Source: Anaerolineae bacterium (GTDB lineage Bacteria; Chloroflexota; Anaerolineae; Anaerolineales; Villigracilaceae). From it: DNA of 25,837 nt. Positions 6,274 to 13,687 of this stretch are shown here, one piece after another. The position numbers were made by a program, and so were the translations under genes. Each line of letters starts with the position of its first letter. Positions within the stretch are counted from its first letter, which is position 1. The notes under the pieces were generated by a model that saw only the letters and a program-made list of their open reading frames with translations, ran no database searches and had not been told where the DNA came from. The DNA lies in contig JAFLCF010000042.1 of the NCBI GenBank assembly GCA_017303735.1, positions 1-25,837 on the forward strand, written 5' to 3'.

Positions 6274-8325
6274 ATTAAAACCCTCGCCTCGCTCTTCCTC
6301 GAACTGGGTCCACGTTGGTCAGCCTTTCGCCTCGCCTACGCCTTCCGCCTCCGCACCGGACTCATCCGCCTGCAAACCCCGCAATACGCATGGGATGACC
6401 GTCCGCTCAAACATTGGATCCACCCCTCCATCCCCTCCGACTCAGACTCCTACGCCACATTGCGCAAAACAAACGCCCCAAAATTTTTTCCCACCGTAGG
6501 GGCGGGGTCCCCCCGCCCTGATTACGTGACAAACGCCATTGAAGAATCAAACCGTCTTCTCAACGGCGAACTCAAATACTTCTCCCACGAATATCACCAA
6601 ACCGGCTTCCCTCCCAATTGGCACAAAGACCCAATTACCAATCACCGATTACCAACTAACTTACACTGGTACCAAATCTCCGACGACTCCACGGCAGACA
6701 TCAAATTCATCTGGGAACCGAACCGCTTCGCCTTCGTCTACACCCTCGTCCGCGCCTATGCTGCCACCCAAGACGAAAAATACCCCCAAGCCTTTTGGCA
6801 ACTCATTCAAGACTGGGCGAAACACAATCGCCCCAACACCGGCGCCAACTGGAAAGACGGACAAGAGATCGCCCTGCGTCTCATGGCATGGACATTCGGC
6901 TTCTACGCCTTCATCCACTCGCCCCAAACTACCAATCTACAAATTTCCCAATTTACCACTTACGTCGCCGCCCAAGCCGAACGGATTCACGCCAACATTG
7001 GCTACGCCATCTCCACCCGCAGCAACCACACCATCAGCGAAGCCTTCGGTCTCTGGATGGTTGGTCTATTATTCCCCGAACTCAAAGAAGCGCAAACATA
7101 TTTCAACCTCGGCAAACGCCTGCTCGAAGAAGAAGCCACCAAACAAATCTTCCCCGACGGCAGTTATGCCATGTACTCCCTCAACTATCATCGTTTCATA
7201 TTGCATCTCTACCTTTATGCAATTCGTCTCGGCGACATCACCCACTTTCCACTTTCCACTTCCCTTAAGACCTCAATCTCCAAATCTATTACTTTCCTCT
7301 CCCACCTCATCAACCCCGCCACCGGACACATGCCCGTCTACGGCTCCAACGACGGCGCATTAGTCCTGCCCCTCAACAACTGCGACTTCACAGACTATCG
7401 TCCGCTGTTGCAATTGGGTTCGATCATCACCACCGGTCAACCCATCTTCGAACCCGGTGCTTGGGACGAAGATGTCTTCTGGATTTGTGGAGAGCAATTA
7501 ACCGCTAAGAGCGCAAAGAACGCGAAGCAAGAACAGGTTTTTCTTAGCGCCCTTAGCGAGCTTCGCGGTAAAAATTTCCCCCAAGGCGGCACCTACATCC
7601 TCCGCAACACCAACTCCCGCGCCATCCTCCGTTGCACCGACTTCACCTCCCGCCCCTCGCACGCCGACCAACTCCACATGGACTTGTGGATGGGGGAGCA
7701 CAACATCGCCATCGATGCCGGAACCTATCTCTACACCGGCGAAAACATCTGGCGTAACGGACTCGCCCGCACCTCCGCGCATAACACGGTGACTGTAGAC
7801 GGCAAAGACCAAATGACCCTCGTCAGTCGTTTCACGTGGACAAATTGGGCAAAAGGCAAAGTCCTCAAGCAATCCGAAAATTTCTGGCAAGGCGAACACG
7901 ACGGCTACAAACCCGTCCACCACAAACGCACGGTCATGGCATTGGAAGGGGACAGGTGGCTGGTTATTGACAACCTCGAAGCGAATGAATCGCATCACTA
8001 CACTCTGCATTGGCTCTTGAACGATGTACCCTTCATACAAAAAGAAAACTCGCTTCTCTTGAATTACGAAGCGAGTACATACAAAATCCAAACTGGTTTA
8101 TTGAGCGGCGGAGGCAAATTCACCACCCTGCGCGCCGACCCCACCTCCACCTATGGTTGGCGTTCCCGTTACTACGCCCACAAAGAACCAGCAATTTCAC
8201 TTTTGCTTGAAGCACATCAATCTAATACTCGTTTCTACACCTTCTTCGGCTTTGAGAATGATGTTCTTGAACTCAATGAAAATAATTTCAAATTAAATTC
8301 AAAAAGCATCCGCTTGATCGACTAG
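6274..8325 (+). CDS. Heparinase II/III-family polysaccharide lyase-like protein
   Basis: The frame is open from 6226. Conserved family sequence is already visible from about 6277 (LELGPRWSAFRLAYAFRLRTG), so the TTG at 6460 is too late as a start. No ATG, GTG or TTG exists before it; 6274 (ATT) is a placeholder. The N-terminal alpha-barrel region includes RFAFVYTLVRAYA and SNHTISEAFGLWMVGLLFPE. The C-terminal beta region includes the typical FPQGGTYILRN, HADQLHMDLWM, NGLARTSAHNTVTVDGKDQ and HHKRTVMALEGDRWLVID. Such enzymes cleave uronic-acid-containing glycans by beta-elimination. The substrate here is unknown, and no signal peptide is visible. At least four segments are translated repeats (6496-6520, 6633-6654, 6927-6960, 7501-7569), so the protein is longer than a plain family member. 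Confidence 0.85.
   Translation: MKTLASLFLELGPRWSAFRLAYAFRLRTGLIRLQTPQYAWDDRPLKHWIHPSIPSDSDSYATLRKTNAPKFFPTVGAGSPRPDYVTNAIEESNRLLNGELKYFSHEYHQTGFPPNWHKDPITNHRLPTNLHWYQISDDSTADIKFIWEPNRFAFVYTLVRAYAATQDEKYPQAFWQLIQDWAKHNRPNTGANWKDGQEIALRLMAWTFGFYAFIHSPQTTNLQISQFTTYVAAQAERIHANIGYAISTRSNHTISEAFGLWMVGLLFPELKEAQTYFNLGKRLLEEEATKQIFPDGSYAMYSLNYHRFILHLYLYAIRLGDITHFPLSTSLKTSISKSITFLSHLINPATGHMPVYGSNDGALVLPLNNCDFTDYRPLLQLGSIITTGQPIFEPGAWDEDVFWICGEQLTAKSAKNAKQEQVFLSALSELRGKNFPQGGTYILRNTNSRAILRCTDFTSRPSHADQLHMDLWMGEHNIAIDAGTYLYTGENIWRNGLARTSAHNTVTVDGKDQMTLVSRFTWTNWAKGKVLKQSENFWQGEHDGYKPVHHKRTVMALEGDRWLVIDNLEANESHHYTLHWLLNDVPFIQKENSLLLNYEASTYKIQTGLLSGGGKFTTLRADPTSTYGWRSRYYAHKEPAISLLLEAHQSNTRFYTFFGFENDVLELNENNFKLNSKSIRLID
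6496..6520. repeat. GTAGGGGCGGGG palindromic repeat inside a coding region
   Basis: GTAGGGGCGGGGT is followed by its near complement CCCCCGCCCTG. The same element, in a more perfect form, occurs at 17367-17393 between two genes. Here it is translated as VGAGSPRP within the heparinase-like protein. Confidence 0.85.
6633..6654. repeat. AATTACCAATCACC repeat, copy in heparinase-like gene
   Basis: This copy differs at two positions from the identical 22-nt copies at 8376-8397 (plus) and 20872-20893 (minus). It is read in frame as ITNHRLP. Confidence 0.75.
7501..7569. repeat. CGCAAAG/CTTAGCG imperfect palindrome inside a coding region
   Basis: The 27-nt arms at 7501-7527 and 7543-7569 are about 75% complementary. 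They are built of 9-nt units of the CGCnAAGnn type. The insert is translated as a low-complexity stretch (TAKSAKNAKQEQ then LSALSELRGK) between two conserved parts of the heparinase-like protein. Confidence 0.85.
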
Positions 8326-8375
8326 ACGGCAATTCTTATCCACCGTTATGTCAAAACCAATCGGATGCTTTTACC

Positions 8376-8397
8376 AATTACCAATCACCAATTACTA
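8376..8397. repeat. AATTACCAATCACC repeat, intergenic copy
   Basis: It lies in the 69-bp gap between the convergent heparinase-like and methyltransferase genes and touches the stop codon of the latter. It is identical over 22 nt to the copy in the MerB-like gene at 20872-20893. An 11-bp inverted repeat (AAAAGCATCCG at 8302, complement at 8362) spans the same gap with a 49-nt loop. Confidence 0.8.
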
Positions 8398-9267
8398 CCC
8401 CTTCGCTGCCGCTTCCTGCTCGCGCAACTTCTCCGTCGCACGGAAATATTTCAAATAGCGCATTGAGTTTGCATCCCTGCCCAGCAACAGATCGATTGCC
8501 TTGATCGAATTCCCCAACTTGATCGGGTCAGTAATGGATGTGGTCACACCCATTTGAGTTGCCAGTGCCAGGAACGCACTGTTCACTGAGTGACGGTCAG
8601 GCAAGCCGAACGAGACATTGCTCGCGCCAAGACTCATATTCACCCCATATTCTTTTTTGATCAGCTCGATCGATTTCAAGGTCACCAGCGCAGCCTGGCT
8701 GTTATGACCGATCGTCATCACCAGCGGGTCGATCACAATATCCTCGATCGGAATACCGATTCTTGTTGCATGCTCAATGACTTTCCCTGCTGCGGCAAGG
8801 CGACCTTCTGCAGTGGCGGGGATGCCCTCGTTCCCGATCGCCATCCCGATCACCGCCGCGCCTCGATCTTTGACGATGGGCAGCACAGTCGCCAGTTGCT
8901 TGTCTTCTCCATTGACCGAATTCACCAACGGCTTACCCGGCGAGACTTTCAATCCCGCTTCCAGGATCTTCGGCTCATTTGAGTCGATGCACAACGGAAC
9001 ATCCACTACAGACAGGATCGCTTCCACCACCTTTGGCATGATTGTCACTTCGTCGATCTGCGGGTGCCCAACATTCACATCCAACACATCGGCACCCCAG
9101 GCAACCTGCCTTAGTGCTAGTTGTTTGACGTACTCGAAGTTCTGGTCTACAAGCGCCTGCCCCAATTTCTTGATCCCCGTCGGGTTGATCTTCTCGCCAA
9201 TGATGACGAAAGGCTTATCTTCCCCAATGATGACTTCTTTCGAACTACTTTTCAAGATGGTATGCAT
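8395..9267 (-). CDS. Methyltetrahydrofolate:corrinoid methyltransferase (pterin-binding, AcsE/MetH-type)
   Basis: The 290-residue TIM barrel has the pterin-binding signatures EKINPTG, DVNVGHP, CIDSNEP, NSVNGE, DPLV and GASNVSFGLP. These set it apart from dihydropteroate synthase and match methyltetrahydrofolate methyltransferases. Such enzymes move the methyl group of methyl-tetrahydrofolate onto the cobalt of a corrinoid protein, as in the Wood-Ljungdahl pathway or methionine/one-carbon metabolism. ATG 9267 is preceded by AGGAGCGGAAGC. The gene overlaps the end of the upstream MetV-MetF gene by 23 bp, so the two are likely translationally coupled. The product of MetF, methyl-tetrahydrofolate, is this enzyme's substrate. 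No corrinoid protein or CODH/ACS gene is in the window. Confidence 0.9.
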   Translation of the reverse strand: MHTILKSSSKEVIIGEDKPFVIIGEKINPTGIKKLGQALVDQNFEYVKQLALRQVAWGADVLDVNVGHPQIDEVTIMPKVVEAILSVVDVPLCIDSNEPKILEAGLKVSPGKPLVNSVNGEDKQLATVLPIVKDRGAAVIGMAIGNEGIPATAEGRLAAAGKVIEHATRIGIPIEDIVIDPLVMTIGHNSQAALVTLKSIELIKKEYGVNMSLGASNVSFGLPDRHSVNSAFLALATQMGVTTSITDPIKLGNSIKAIDLLLGRDANSMRYLKYFRATEKLREQEAAAKG

Positions 9268-10744
9268 GCTTCCGCTCCTGTGAGGTAAGGTTGTAAGTTG
9301 ATAGCTTTGGTTGTATGCCTGCTTCGTTCACAATTCGCGGAATGACATTGTCCCAACCCACAGGCATGAGATGGATACCACTAATCCCTTGTTTCTCGTA
9401 GGTTTTAATTTTACCAATGATTTCCAATGCGATCTGAATGCCTTCTTCTTGTGCATTTCCGTTTCTATCTGCAACTTCCATACGTTGCAAAATCTTCTTC
9501 GGAAGATAAACTCCCGGCACATCTGCCAGTTTTTGTGCCATTTTCAAACTTTTAATGGGAGTGACCCCAGCCAGAATATAAACTTTATCCAGTACATTTC
9601 GTTTGGCAAGTTCATTCAACCAGGTTTCCATGCCGTCCACATCGAAGATCAAATTGGTTTGGAAGAACTGTGCCCCTGCATTGACCTTCTTTTGCTCGCG
9701 CAATGCCTGAAATTTCACATTGGATGAAAATGGTGAAGCTGCCGCTCCCAAAAAGAACATCGGCGGATTCTTGATCTCGCGCCCATCCAAATATCTGCCT
9801 TCATCACGCATTCTTCGCAGAACCCATAACATCTGAATCGCATCTAGGTCATTGATCTGCATATTGTCCCGCGGACCCGGTGAGAGTTTGGCGCTGTCGC
9901 CGGTAACACATAGAACATTCCGCACACCCAACGCCGTCGCGCCGATGATCTCACTTTGCACACTTCCACGCGAACGATTGCGCGCAGACATTTGCAGCAC
10001 CGGCTCGGCGCCTTGTTCCATGGCAATTTGGCTGCATGCCCACGAAGACATACGCGGCACGGCAGATTGATTGTCAGTGAAATTCACCGCCGTAACAAGA
10101 CTCTTCACCATGTCGATATTTTGGATCAACTTGTCAGTAGTGGAGGAGAGTGGGGGAGTGATCTCGCAGGTCACCACAAATTCGCCAGCCACCAGCCTCC
10201 GTTGTAAGTCTGAAGCGGGTTCGGTGTATGCAGGTGCGTGATACTTCGAATCGCCTTGCCACCATTCAGGTTGCCGTACCGGGCGGAAGATCCCATCCCA
10301 TGTTTGCGCACGAGTCTCTTTCGACAATAACCCGGTAAACACTTTCTTTACACCGATTTTTCCGACATTCTTGAAGATTGCGCTCCACGAATCTTTTCCC
10401 ACTTGTTCCCAATCGAGCGGCGGTAATACTTCGAGCAATAAGTCTTCGCGGCCCCATTCAAACGAACGTTCATAAATTTTATACCAAATGCATGGGCGGC
10501 TTGGGTCCACGTAACATGCCTCTGAGGTCGAGCCGCCGCACGGACCATTTCGCAAACCCTTTGGGCACTCCATCGGGCAGATCAGCGCAGTCTCTTGCAG
10601 CAAACAGTTTCCGCACATACGGCATCCGAACAGCGGACCCTTCACACTGTATTCAAGCACGCGCAATGCGTGCTCGCCAAACGTATCTTTTTGAAAGGGG
10701 GAGAAGGCAGGTTGCCAGCGTCGTCCGGGGGTAAATCCTGTCAT
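9245..10744 (-). CDS. MetV-MetF fusion: methylenetetrahydrofolate reductase with N-terminal Fe-S/zinc domain
   Basis: The 499-residue protein has two parts. Residues 1-120 are a MetV-type cysteine-rich domain (Cys41, 44, 47, 56, 60, 69, 77, 85 in CRMCGNC...CPMECPKGLRNGPCGG), probably binding Fe-S clusters. Residues from about 165 form a MetF-like TIM barrel starting at GEFVVTCEITPP. It includes NFTDNQSAVPRMSS, VLQMSARNRSR and NVLCVTGD, which are substrate- and flavin-site regions. It should reduce methylene- to methyl-tetrahydrofolate. In acetogens MetV and MetF are separate subunits; here they are joined, and I see no C-terminal break. ATG 10744 has an AGGAG site 7 nt upstream and two TATAAT-like boxes just before that. 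Confidence 0.9.
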   Translation of the reverse strand: MTGFTPGRRWQPAFSPFQKDTFGEHALRVLEYSVKGPLFGCRMCGNCLLQETALICPMECPKGLRNGPCGGSTSEACYVDPSRPCIWYKIYERSFEWGREDLLLEVLPPLDWEQVGKDSWSAIFKNVGKIGVKKVFTGLLSKETRAQTWDGIFRPVRQPEWWQGDSKYHAPAYTEPASDLQRRLVAGEFVVTCEITPPLSSTTDKLIQNIDMVKSLVTAVNFTDNQSAVPRMSSWACSQIAMEQGAEPVLQMSARNRSRGSVQSEIIGATALGVRNVLCVTGDSAKLSPGPRDNMQINDLDAIQMLWVLRRMRDEGRYLDGREIKNPPMFFLGAAASPFSSNVKFQALREQKKVNAGAQFFQTNLIFDVDGMETWLNELAKRNVLDKVYILAGVTPIKSLKMAQKLADVPGVYLPKKILQRMEVADRNGNAQEEGIQIALEIIGKIKTYEKQGISGIHLMPVGWDNVIPRIVNEAGIQPKLSTYNLTSQERKHAYHLEK

Positions 10745-10985
10745 TCGGTCTCCTGTGGATTATATATTATATATAATTTCAGATTGCTGGATTTTACCCC
10801 CGACTCGTCAAAAATTGGAAGGGACAAAAGACCCGCGCCTCATTCGACTTTATACCTGATTCTGTTTTCTGAATCATCCTTTTCCCCTGAAAGTGAGTCG
10901 TCCGTTTTTTGCATGAACGTCTTGGAGAATAAACCAGTCCGCTGGTGGGGTGACATCCCAATAAGATTTCGTTATATTGATTTTC
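10745..10985. other. Divergent intergenic region, 241 bp
   Basis: It separates the MetV-MetF gene (minus) from the lipoprotein hydrolase gene (plus). At the left end a run of TATATAAT-like sequence (10761-10780) probably holds the minus-strand -10 element. At the right end lies a well-formed plus-strand promoter (10950-10978). I see no riboswitch core or small ORF worth calling. Confidence 0.5.
10950..10978 (+). promoter_or_regulatory. Sigma-70-type promoter, leaderless geometry
   Basis: GTGACA at 10950-10955, a 17-nt spacer and TATATT at 10973-10978 form a good vegetative promoter. ATG 10986 begins 7 nt after the -10 box, where transcription is expected to start. There is no ribosome-binding site, so the mRNA is probably leaderless. 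Confidence 0.6.
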
Positions 10986-11789
10986 ATGAGAAAACTTCCC
11001 TCTCTCCAATGGACGCTTTCATTCATGCTGGTGCTTCAGGCTTGTTCTACAACATCGCCAATCGAACCAACACCTCCAAAAGACCTGGCTGTCACACCCG
11101 TTGAGTCTGCATTTGCGCCTGAGAACCCCACCACTGCACCGTTAGATGAAATTATCGAAAGCCATGCAGTCACGTTTGATACTCCAGATGGTGCAACCAT
11201 AAACGGTGAGCTTTATGGTTCCGGGGATACGGCTGTCATTTTCTCCGTGATGGGCAACTGTGACCCCGGCTGGCGGGAGTTTGCCCAACTCACCGCTGCG
11301 CAAGGATTGACGTCCCTCACCTACCTCTGGCGTGGATGTCGTGAATCCGGTGGGGTGGATGAAGAGGAGATTCAAAAATTTTTAGACGACTTGCGCGGAG
11401 CAATTGCTTTCATGCGCGAACAAGGGGCGCAGAAAATTATTTTAGTTGGCGCCAGCTTGGGTGGATGTGCCTCTGCAAAATTGACCGTCGAATCACAGAT
11501 AGCTGGTTTGGTGGTTGTTGCGTCTCCGCCTGAAATTGTGCAATGGGGTTTTGCCATTGATGCGAGTGACCTCGATTCAAATATCCCCAAACTATTTATC
11601 ACCGCGAAAGAAGATGATACCGTCCCTGTCGAAGCGACCCAGGAATTATTCAACCTGGCAGCTGAACCCAAAGAATGGAAGACCTACCCTGGCACGGCAC
11701 ATGGCACGGATTTATTCGATACTCAAAACAAGAATGAGTTTCAGCAAAAGATTCTTGAATTTATTGTAGCGATCAAAACTGCGAATTAA
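10986..11789 (+). CDS. Alpha/beta-hydrolase lipoprotein
   Basis: The 267-residue protein starts with a lipoprotein signal peptide. It has a basic start (MRKL), a hydrophobic core and the lipobox LQAC with Cys20, followed by a Ser/Thr/Pro linker. It should therefore be exported and lipid-anchored. The hydrolase domain from about residue 60 has a nucleophile elbow GASLGG (Ser157), an acid in KEDDTVP (about Asp211) and His239 in GTAHGTDLF, a complete catalytic triad. The closest general type is a dienelactone-hydrolase or serine-esterase-like fold, and the substrate is unknown. An in-frame TTG at 10977 was rejected as start because ATG 10986 sits at the expected transcription start. The 3' end overlaps the convergent downstream gene by 4 bp. 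Confidence 0.82.
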   Translation: MRKLPSLQWTLSFMLVLQACSTTSPIEPTPPKDLAVTPVESAFAPENPTTAPLDEIIESHAVTFDTPDGATINGELYGSGDTAVIFSVMGNCDPGWREFAQLTAAQGLTSLTYLWRGCRESGGVDEEEIQKFLDDLRGAIAFMREQGAQKIILVGASLGGCASAKLTVESQIAGLVVVASPPEIVQWGFAIDASDLDSNIPKLFITAKEDDTVPVEATQELFNLAAEPKEWKTYPGTAHGTDLFDTQNKNEFQQKILEFIVAIKTAN

Positions 11790-12124
11790 GAATCCTTCTC
11801 GGTCAAATAATGGATCAGGATCAGCCCTAAGCCAAGAAAAAGCGGAACGAAGCCACCCAGCATCCATGGTCCGAGATGAAGCGGATAATTCTCGCCTGAG
11901 TCAAAGCCTAATGGATAGAGTCCTAGCGAGAGGGCGATTCCAATCGCGGCGATGGCGATTCCCCATCTCAATAAGCCTTTGCCTGATTTTTTCTCTGGGC
12001 GGGTCAAGCCCTTTTCGGCAAGCGCGATCGTTTCTTTGTAACTCATATAGCGGCTGAACGCCAGAAAGCCGAAAATAATAGCGAGGATGGCAACAATGCC
12101 GAGGCAGGGGATGAGATCATTCAT
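11786..12124 (-). CDS. Small membrane protein, DUF6249-like
   Basis: The 112-residue protein has three predicted transmembrane helices: residues about 5-25, 53-72 and 85-106. Between the first two lies a short cytosolic segment, SYKETIALAEKGLTRPEKKSGKG. This 'YKETIALAEKG' pattern recurs in DUF6249-type proteins found beside ECF sigma factors and stress-membrane genes. Its role is unknown. It lies downstream of the DUF4097 gene on the same strand but is cut off by a hairpin terminator at 12140-12173. ATG 12124 has an AAGGAA site 5 nt upstream. Confidence 0.75.
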   Translation of the reverse strand: MNDLIPCLGIVAILAIIFGFLAFSRYMSYKETIALAEKGLTRPEKKSGKGLLRWGIAIAAIGIALSLGLYPLGFDSGENYPLHLGPWMLGGFVPLFLGLGLILIHYLTEKDS

Positions 12125-12139
12125 GAAAGTTCCTTGGGC

Positions 12140-12173
12140 AAAAAATCAGGGCTTGGAATTTCTCCAAGCCCTG
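12140..12173 (-). terminator. Rho-independent terminator after the DUF4097 gene
   Basis: On the minus strand an 11-bp perfect stem (CAGGGCTTGGA with its complement, 12147-12157 and 12163-12173) with a 5-nt loop is followed by ATTTTTT. It sits 6 bp after the stop codon of the DUF4097 gene. It should end most transcripts before the small membrane protein gene, although some read-through is possible. Confidence 0.85.
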
Positions 12174-12178
12174 TAATT

Positions 12179-13471
12179 TTACTTGATGGCGATGATCTCA
12201 ATGGGACCGTTGTTGGTTCGGACGAAGATATCTTCGCCGCCTCCATTCATCGTCCCGGTTTGATAGGTTTTCTTCACATCACCCGTGAGTGTGACGGTGA
12301 TCGGAATATCAGAACTGATGCTGCCAAAATCAGTCTTGAGTTCCACGTTCAGGGCTGAGTCAGCAGGGATGGCGAGCGTGACACTTCCAAAATCAGATTG
12401 AACGCTATGTGGACCTTTGCCCAGCGAACCGCTGAAGTCGATGCTGCCGCTGTTGGAACGCAGGTCAAGAGTCACATCTTCTGCATTTTTAACCGTGATA
12501 CTGCCGAAGTCCGCTTGCACCTTGATCGCACCTTTTGCGCCGTCCACAGTGACGCCGCCGCTGTTCGAGTCGATGTCATAGGAGTCAGCAAGGGTTTGAA
12601 CCAGATCGATATCGCCGAAGTCGCAGGTGATGATCAATGCGCCGCGGATATTGACCTTGGTGAGGCTCACCGTGCCGCTGTTCGAATCGATGGTGACCGA
12701 TGCAGCGGAACTATTTTCAATGGTGATATTCCCAAAGTCTGATGAGGTGAAAAGCTCACCCGTAGCGCGAACGTTGGTCAGGGTGAGTCTGCCGCTGTTG
12801 GAGTCGATGTTGATATTCTTGCCATTCATTTTGTCGATGGTGACCTTGCCAAAATCAGATTCGATCATCACATCTTGCGAACCTGCATCCACATTGCTGA
12901 TTTCAACTTCGCCGCTGGCATTATCCACTGTCAGAAGACCTTCGATATTCTTTACAGATACATCCCCGAAATCGCCGGAAATGTTTACATCGCCATTCAG
13001 GTCAGAGATATCGATCACGCCAAAGCCATTATCAAGCTCAACTTCGGTATCGGTTGGAACCGTGATGACCAGGTCTACGGTGTTGACCTCGCGGGTCTGA
13101 CGTCCATCTAACTCATAGTTCAATGTGATGGAGTTGCCGTTCTGTTTGATATCGAACTTGATGCCTTTCAAGGCTTCTTCTGCGCGGGCGTCATTGCTGC
13201 CATAGCCGGTTTTGACAATCTGAATCTCCACCGTTTTTACATCCGCACCGACGACTGTCACATCACCTGCATCATCATTTACATTGAGAGTCACAGGCTC
13301 ATCTGCATCGACTTTCAGGGTCTTGCTCTCTTCTGCTGTGGCAGAGACGAGCGGAACATCGAATACCGCAAAGTCTGCTCCACGTATAGCAAAAAATACG
13401 ATGGCGCCGATCCCTGCCAATACAAACAAGAGTGCGGCGACTAATAATCCAATTACTACGGGTCTTTTCAT
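12179..13471 (-). CDS. DUF4097-family beta-repeat membrane-anchored protein
   Basis: The 430-residue protein has one N-terminal membrane helix (residues about 5-28) and then an entirely beta-strand repeat region. Motifs alternate through it: turns of the SNSG type (DSNSGRL, DSNSGTV, DSNSGGV, RSNSGSI) alternate with turns of the DFG type (SDFGNI, CDFGDI, ADFGSI, SDFGSV, TDFGSI). This is typical of DUF4097 'putative adhesin' domains, which form right-handed beta-solenoids. The repeat region probably lies outside the membrane. Its function is unknown. It is divergent from an ECF sigma gene and shares that gene's promoter motif, so it is a likely target of that sigma factor. AAGGAG lies 7 nt before ATG 13471. 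Confidence 0.88.
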   Translation of the reverse strand: MKRPVVIGLLVAALLFVLAGIGAIVFFAIRGADFAVFDVPLVSATAEESKTLKVDADEPVTLNVNDDAGDVTVVGADVKTVEIQIVKTGYGSNDARAEEALKGIKFDIKQNGNSITLNYELDGRQTREVNTVDLVITVPTDTEVELDNGFGVIDISDLNGDVNISGDFGDVSVKNIEGLLTVDNASGEVEISNVDAGSQDVMIESDFGKVTIDKMNGKNINIDSNSGRLTLTNVRATGELFTSSDFGNITIENSSAASVTIDSNSGTVSLTKVNIRGALIITCDFGDIDLVQTLADSYDIDSNSGGVTVDGAKGAIKVQADFGSITVKNAEDVTLDLRSNSGSIDFSGSLGKGPHSVQSDFGSVTLAIPADSALNVELKTDFGSISSDIPITVTLTGDVKKTYQTGTMNGGGEDIFVRTNNGPIEIIAIK

Positions 13472-13506
13472 TTTGTTGCTCCTTATGTTATGTTTCTACT
13501 TACTTT

Positions 13507-13531
13507 GACAGGCGTTTTCGAAAAAAGTTTC
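13507..13531 (-). promoter_or_regulatory. ECF-type promoter of the DUF4097 gene
   Basis: On the minus strand GAAAC (13531-13527) is followed after 17 nt by GTC (13509-13507), continuing GTCAAA. The arrangement matches the promoter of the divergent sigma gene base for base in both boxes and in spacing. It resembles the general ECF pattern GAAC-N16/17-GTC. Confidence 0.6.
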
Positions 13532-13544
13532 AACGAAATTACCT

Positions 13545-13638
13545 GTCATTGCGAGGGTGCTCTTGTTTTTTGCCCGAAGCAATCTCCAGGCTGAGTAGGG
13601 GATTGCTTCGTCGGGAAAAGCGCCCTCCTCGCAATGAC
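13545..13638. repeat. GTCATTGCGAGG...CCTCGCAATGAC palindromic repeat
   Basis: The outer arms GTCATTGCGAGG (from 13545) and CCTCGCAATGAC (to 13638) are complementary. An inner pair, CGAAGCAATC and GATTGCTTCG, nests inside. This word family (CATTGCGAGG, GAAGCAATC) is widespread as dispersed palindromes in many bacterial genomes. Here it fills most of the space between the two divergent ECF-type promoters. Confidence 0.85.
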
Positions 13639-13648
13639 GGAGAAAATT

Positions 13649-13676
13649 GAAACTTTTCCGTCCTTTCCCTGTCTAA
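13649..13676 (+). promoter_or_regulatory. ECF-type promoter of the sigma/anti-sigma operon
   Basis: GAAAC at 13649-13653, a 17-nt spacer and GTCTAA at 13671-13676 form a typical ECF promoter. It lies 11 nt before the sigma-factor ATG. The same motif on the opposite strand serves the DUF4097 gene, so the sigma factor probably controls itself and its neighbour. Confidence 0.65.
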
Positions 13677-13687
13677 CCCAATAGAAA

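Noticed and set aside
8302..8372. 11-bp inverted repeat as terminator of the heparinase-like gene
   Set aside because: The loop would be 49 nt and only four T follow, so it is not a convincing rho-independent terminator.
10745..10985. Riboswitch (cobalamin or SAM) before the one-carbon genes
   Set aside because: No conserved core of either class could be recognised, and the -10 boxes leave almost no leader on the minus strand.
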